A stretch of DNA of 10,310 bases from CAZAQS01 sp964486825. Lineage in GTDB: Bacteria > Chloroflexota > Anaerolineae > Anaerolineales > UBA4823. The DNA lies in assembly GCA_964486825.1 (NCBI GenBank), contig CAZAQS010000166.1, positions 1 to 10,310 on the forward strand, given 5' to 3'. This document shows, one piece after another, positions 7,546-10,310 of this stretch (the first letter of the stretch is position 1; every line of letters begins with the position of its first letter). Below the pieces are notes generated by a model. The model did no database searches. It worked only from the letters and a program-made list of their open reading frames with translations, and was not told the DNA's origin. The position numbers and the translations under genes were made by a program.

Positions 7546-8145
7546 ATGAGTAAAATCGAAAAAAGGAACCTGCTCTCGTCCATTTTCGTGACCCTGTTGA
7601 TCGGTCTGGCCTATCAAGAGATGGTTACCCCGGTGCGGGATTCCCTGCGCTCGGCCGGGTTCACTTTCGGGACCATCGCCCTGTTCGCCATCTTTTTTCT
7701 GACCTCGATGCGCTTTTTCATCGGGTCGCAGCTGCATTTGTTGAGCGAAGGCCTGCTGAAAATGAAGGGGGAAGTCTGGTTCTTCGATTTTGTCGTCATC
7801 GTGCTGGAGATGGTCGTGCTGGTCTTCCTGGGCGGCGTCGCTTCCGTAGAAGCGAGCCGGCTGGCCCGCATCGATTTCGCCGGCCTGCTGGCCGGTTTGT
7901 ACGCCCTGGACGTGCTCTGGATCGCCTCGCAATGGGCGGCCGGCCGGCTGTTCCCCGCCTGGCGCCGCGACTTTATCCCCTGGGCCTGGGCGATCTTGAA
8001 CCTTGTCCTGGTCGCCATCCTGCTCGTCCTGCCGGTCGTTATCCCCGACCTCTATTCTGCCCTTGGGCTGACGTTATTACTGCTGGTCAACGCGGCCGCT
8101 TTTTTGATCGACGTCTTTCTGGTGGATTATTTTGAAGTGCTGTAG
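7546..8145 (+). CDS. Six-helix integral membrane protein of unknown function
   Basis: The 199-residue protein is not one I can assign to a family. Six hydrophobic segments are visible, at about 10-25, 39-58, 77-97, 110-128, 145-166 and 169-193, joined by short loops. The loop containing SRLARID (104-110) and the loop GRLFPAWRRDF (133-143) are basic. No catalytic or ligand-binding motif is evident. It begins 49 nt after the transposase frame ends and stops 15 nt before the second transposase relic, so it sits between two pieces of mobile-element debris. No clear Shine-Dalgarno precedes the ATG. The coding case rests on the long uninterrupted frame and on a coherent membrane topology rather than on homology. 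Confidence 0.75.
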   Translation: MSKIEKRNLLSSIFVTLLIGLAYQEMVTPVRDSLRSAGFTFGTIALFAIFFLTSMRFFIGSQLHLLSEGLLKMKGEVWFFDFVVIVLEMVVLVFLGGVASVEASRLARIDFAGLLAGLYALDVLWIASQWAAGRLFPAWRRDFIPWAWAILNLVLVAILLVLPVVIPDLYSALGLTLLLLVNAAAFLIDVFLVDYFEVL

Positions 8146-8160
8146 GACTACGGGAAAGCA

Positions 8161-8343
8161 ATGAGGTACCCTCCTGAAAAGCGCCGCCGGCGTTCTATCC
8201 GGCTGCTGAACTACGATTACACCCAGCCCGGCGCCTATTTTCTGACCAAAAGAAAAAATCGGCCGGCCGGTCCCCGGTTCCATCACCAACCACGTCCGTT
8301 CTTATATATCTGCGGTGACCAAGAGGGTCAATTTGCCCTTTAA
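8161..8343 (+). pseudogene. Internally deleted, frameshifted relic of the same Y1 transposase
   Basis: Residues 11-29 (RSIRLLNYDYTQPGAYFLT) match the transposase at 6345 exactly, and the DNA match runs to about 8247. It then jumps to sequence equivalent to 7240-7327 of the first copy (GGCCGGCCGGTCCCCGGTTC and onward, about 8260-8336), losing roughly 800 bp. The lost part includes the HUH motif and all internal repeats. The second half is in a different reading frame from the first: read in its own frame it gives EKIGRPVPGSI, then VRSYISAVTKRVN, matching the older copy. Similarity ends near GGGTCAATT, so the NYYEH helix is absent. It cannot encode an active enzyme. It may be a plain decay product or a short non-autonomous derivative. 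Confidence 0.85.
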
Positions 8344-8370
8344 TAATCCGCCCGTTTAAAGGATCAAACC

Positions 8371-9228
8371 ATGCGCCAACTCTCTAACAGCTTCATGCAA
8401 TCGCTCCAGACCAGGTTTCTGTCTGGCCTGCTCGAGCTGGTCAGGTGTGATGTGGATCTGGATTTGGAAATTCGGGATAACTATCTGAACATCTATTACA
8501 AAGGGAATTCGCTGCTCAAACTGGACGAAACCAGGCCGGAGATGTATCGGGTTCATGTCCACTCAAAATTCCTGGGCCCACTCACATTTCCGGACCTGGT
8601 AGACGAAAATACGGCCAACCTATTCCTGGCCGCCATCCCAACGATCAAAGAGAATATCCTCCGTTTCGGCCGGTCGTCAATCGAAACGGAGTACGAGCAG
8701 CTGATCATCCGGGCTAACAATTACGAGCCGCGCAATACCAGCGAGTATTTCATCGTTGACCGGCAGGTAACGGCCGGTTCGGCCGGCCGGTTTGATCTGA
8801 CGGGCTTTTTCTGGCCATGGGGAAAGAGGCGTAAAGGGCAGACCGTTTCATTGTGCTTAATTGAAGTGAAGTACGCTCTCAACCAGGATATTCAAAACGT
8901 CCACGAGCAGATCGAGCGCTACTACCAGGCGATCAAACTCCGTCCCGCCGAAATAGCTGTGGAGGTAGAGACGGTCTTTCGCCAAAAACTCGAACTTGGG
9001 CTATTCGACCAACCCGAGAACCGCCTCTCAGCAATGAAGACTTTGATTTTCTCTAGAGATCTAAGCCGGTTCCAATTTATTTTGATCCTGGTCGATTACA
9101 ATCCTTACAGTCGGCGCCTGAACCTGGAAAGGCTTGCCAATCTGCCTTATGCCAGTCAGATAAAGGTTTTTCAGACCGGGTTTGCTATGTGGAAGCGGAA
9201 CCTGAAATCTTCGCCAGGGTTCATTTGA
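8371..9228 (+). CDS. Uncharacterised protein with PD-(D/E)XK nuclease-like signature
   Basis: The 285-residue protein is soluble and has no signal peptide or membrane segment. A good ribosome site (AAAGGA, 8358-8363) sets the start. The N-terminal part holds DLDLEIRDNYLNIYYKGNSLLKL (29-51), an alternating beta-like stretch. In the middle, an acidic helix (SIETEYEQLIIRANN, 103-117) precedes GRFDLTGFFW (139-148) and then LCLIEVKYAL (161-170), followed by a helix with HEQIERYY (178-185). D142 and E165-x-K167 in this order, with an upstream Glu-bearing helix and a following Q..RYY, match the core of PD-(D/E)XK nucleases. I infer a nuclease-fold protein. The fold also occurs in proteins with other roles, and I cannot name a biological function. 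No methylase or specificity gene lies beside it; its neighbours are transposase debris and a pseudogene. Confidence 0.8.
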   Translation: MRQLSNSFMQSLQTRFLSGLLELVRCDVDLDLEIRDNYLNIYYKGNSLLKLDETRPEMYRVHVHSKFLGPLTFPDLVDENTANLFLAAIPTIKENILRFGRSSIETEYEQLIIRANNYEPRNTSEYFIVDRQVTAGSAGRFDLTGFFWPWGKRRKGQTVSLCLIEVKYALNQDIQNVHEQIERYYQAIKLRPAEIAVEVETVFRQKLELGLFDQPENRLSAMKTLIFSRDLSRFQFILILVDYNPYSRRLNLERLANLPYASQIKVFQTGFAMWKRNLKSSPGFI

Positions 9229-9261
9229 GAATAGAGCGTACTTGGGAATTCGTTCCATTCC

Positions 9262-9281
9262 CGGTTGGTTGTAACCAACCG
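9262..9281 (+). terminator. Possible terminator hairpin after the nuclease-like gene
   Basis: CGGTTGGTT (9262-9270) pairs with AACCAACCG (9273-9281), 34 nt after the stop codon. In practice the tip opens to a stem of about seven pairs. The nearest T-run (9294-9297) is some 13 nt further on, inside a second hairpin with arms CAACAAT/ATTGTTG (9288-9294 and 9298-9304). This is not a textbook intrinsic terminator. Confidence 0.35.
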
Positions 9282-9338
9282 AGCATCCAACAATTTTATT
9301 GTTGTTCAATTGTATTTACATCCAAAGGAAATATGTAG

Positions 9339-9554
9339 ATGAAAATTGGAGCATTCGGAACTGGCATCTTGGGGCAAACCATCAGCGCTAAGCTGGGCGG
9401 CCCGGGTCACGATGGAATGCTCGGCGCCCGCGACGTGACGAACACATTAGGGCGCGATGAGCCTGGCAGGTATGGCAATCCCCCTTTTCGCCTCTGGCGC
9501 GAGCAGTGCCCGGAAAGAAAACTCGGCGCCTTCAACTTCAAGATCGTTCGCTAA
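9339..9554 (+). pseudogene. Truncated N-terminus of an F420-reductase-like Rossmann protein
   Basis: MKIGAFGTGILGQTISAKL carries the GxGxxG dinucleotide loop (G7, G9, G12), and GARD follows the second strand, as in NADPH:F420 oxidoreductase-like proteins (PF03807 type). The next stretch, TLGRDEPGRYGNPPF, and WREQCPERKLGAF also follow the family pattern of a YGNPPF insert and KLGTF strand. After residue about 66 the similarity ends abruptly, and four residues later there is a TAA. Intact members run to roughly 200-230 residues, so the rest of the NADP domain and all of the helical domain are missing. A clear AAAGGA ribosome site (9324-9329) survives. Either a deletion joined this fragment directly to the next gene, or it is retained as a short upstream cistron for coupling. 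The family also contains members that do not use F420. Confidence 0.75.
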
Positions 9555-9556
9555 CC

Positions 9557-9970
9557 ATGGGCTCGCAGGCCAATACCTTTTCCCCTGGCATGGACGAGGC
9601 AATTCGCCGAGCGCTCGCACGCGACCTGACCATAGACATCACCACCGCCGGCCGCAGAACCGGAAAACCCCGCCGGATCGAAATCTGGTTTCACAACCTG
9701 GAAGGGCGGCTGTTTATCACCGGACTGCCGGGCAAACGCGATTGGTACGCCAATTTGCTCGCCAATCCTGATTTCACTTTCCATCTCAAGGGGAGCGTGA
9801 AAGCCAGCCTGCCCGCCAGAGCGCGACCTATCCTCGACGAGACAGAACGGCGGGAGATTCTGGAGAAGATCCTCCTCAACCTGGATCAGAGGGCGGATCT
9901 GGATGATTGGATGGCGCGCAGCCCTCTGGTCGAGGTGACGCTGCAGGCATCGGCACGCAGGGACGGGTGA
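9557..9970 (+). CDS. Deazaflavin-dependent nitroreductase-family protein (DDN/DUF385 type)
   Basis: I take the ATG at 9557, two bases after the preceding stop codon, giving 137 residues, normal for the family; an in-frame ATG at 9590 is a possible alternative. The split-barrel signature is visible as DITTAGRRTGKPRRIEIWF (27-45), RLFITGLPGKRDWYANLLAN (51-70) and FTFHLKGSVKASLPARARPI (73-92). The C-terminal helices (94-122) end in a PLVEVTL strand. Characterised relatives use coenzyme F420H2 to reduce quinones or nitro compounds, but close homologues with unknown cofactor are common, so the substrate is unassigned. No Shine-Dalgarno precedes the ATG, so translation may depend on coupling to the truncated upstream frame. 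That frame's resemblance to an NADPH:F420 reductase makes an ancestral F420-linked pair plausible; this is inference. Confidence 0.88.
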   Translation: MGSQANTFSPGMDEAIRRALARDLTIDITTAGRRTGKPRRIEIWFHNLEGRLFITGLPGKRDWYANLLANPDFTFHLKGSVKASLPARARPILDETERREILEKILLNLDQRADLDDWMARSPLVEVTLQASARRDG

Positions 9971-10009
9971 CTTACCAGGTCACGCCTCCTCCTCCCGGCC
10001 CACGCTCCA

Positions 10010-10025
10010 GCCGCCCCCCGGCGGC
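10010..10025 (+). terminator. GC-rich hairpin downstream of the nitroreductase-family gene
   Basis: GCCGCC (10010-10015) pairs with GGCGGC (10020-10025) around CCCC, 39 nt after the stop codon. It is followed by GTCTT, which is too short a T-run for a confident intrinsic terminator. It could equally belong to the repeat cluster that follows. Confidence 0.25.
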
Positions 10026-10035
10026 GTCTTAGCCC

Positions 10036-10195
10036 CAGCGTCCCGCAAGGTGTGATCTCGATAATCTAGCTTGGGGCGAAAGTTGGACAGCGGAGCTGTC
10101 CAATCTTCAGACTCTGCGGGACGGTTGGATCTGCGTTCCCTCCAGCGTCCCGCAGAGTGCGATTTTGGCAGTCCTGGCTTAGGGCAAGAGCGGGA
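10036..10195. repeat. REP-like cluster: palindromes and diverged direct repeats
   Basis: Three structures interlock. TTGGACAGC (10083-10091) and GCTGTCCAA (10095-10103) form a 9-bp hairpin with a GGA loop. ACTCTGCGGGACG (10111-10123) is exactly complementary to CGTCCCGCAGAGT (10146-10158) across a 22-nt loop. AGCGTCCCGCA begins two diverged direct copies, from about 10036 and about 10143, each some 50 bp long. No coding frame in this stretch looks real. Such blocks are typical of dispersed repeats that Y1/RAYT enzymes act on, but a link to the transposase in this window is only inferred. Confidence 0.75.
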
Positions 10196-10213
10196 CGGTA
10201 AGGGTTGATCTAT

Positions 10214-10276
10214 CGGCGGTCGGCGGTCGGCGGTCGTCCACCGGCGGTCGTCCACCGGCGGTCGTCCGTCGTCCCT
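10214..10276. repeat. Heptanucleotide tandem array (nine 7-bp units)
   Basis: The stretch is exactly 7-bp periodic. CGGCGGT occurs at 10214, 10221, 10228, 10242 and 10256. CGTCCAC occurs at 10235 and 10249, then CGTCCGT at 10263 and CGTCCCT at 10270. Two heptamer types alternate, which makes a 14-bp higher-order period in the middle. It resembles the short tandemly repeated heptamers known from cyanobacteria. Confidence 0.9.
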
Positions 10277-10310
10277 CATCCAACTCCCCCAACCACCGAG
10301 GCCTTCTCCA

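Noticed and set aside
10214..10276. Heptamer array as a CRISPR array
   Set aside because: Units are contiguous 7-mers with no spacers, and there are no cas genes nearby.
9980..10279. Minus-strand open frame of 99 codons in the right-hand repeat region
   Set aside because: It is made of the palindromes and heptamer array and has low-complexity Arg/Asp/Pro-rich translation.

Overview
The window looks like a piece of a bacterial chromosome or metagenome contig with moderate GC, probably from a Chloroflexota/Anaerolineae-like organism. That guess rests on inference: the style of the family-5 solute-binding lipoprotein, a REP-associated-type Y1 transposase padded with internal repeats, a deazaflavin-dependent nitroreductase-like protein, and heptad and palindromic repeats. 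No rRNA, tRNA or CRISPR array is visible.

Left part (1-5990), all on the minus strand. This reads as one sugar-utilisation operon, transcribed right to left: a LacI-family regulator (4886-5902), an iron-dependent alcohol dehydrogenase with ligand spacing like lactaldehyde reductase FucO (3655-4824), a cytoplasmic GH29 alpha-L-fucosidase (2167-3624) and a large lipoprotein solute-binding protein of an ABC importer (2046 running off the left edge at 1). A strong composite palindrome built from two AACCGGTT boxes lies just upstream of the regulator and is the likely operator. The simplest model is uptake of a fucosylated oligosaccharide, cytoplasmic release of L-fucose, and disposal of reducing equivalents through an alcohol dehydrogenase, all under a sugar-responsive repressor. 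Permease genes would be expected beyond position 1.

Middle part (5990-8370), mobile-element debris. A gene-free stretch carries a perfect 21-bp-arm hairpin (6246-6292) ahead of a Y1/RAYT-type transposase gene (6345-7496). That gene is interrupted by one in-frame TAG just before the conserved NYYEHVIR helix. It also contains a 249-bp in-frame duplication whose units carry inverted repeats built on GGGCACG/CGTGCCC. A six-helix membrane protein of unknown function follows (7546-8145), then a second, internally deleted and frameshifted relic of the same transposase (8161-8343).

Right part (8371-10310). An uncharacterised 285-residue protein has a PD-(D/E)XK-nuclease-like signature (8371-9228). 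Next come a truncated N-terminal fragment of a NADPH:F420-reductase-like Rossmann protein (9339-9554) and an intact deazaflavin (F420)-dependent nitroreductase-family protein (9557-9970). The last 340 bases hold no gene but contain a dense set of REP-like palindromes, diverged direct repeats and a strictly 7-bp-periodic array.

The most unusual signals are the self-palindrome-loaded transposase gene with its amber codon, the paired internally deleted relic, the double-box LacI operator, and the PD-(D/E)XK-like protein of unknown role. I see no complete, clearly new multi-gene system.
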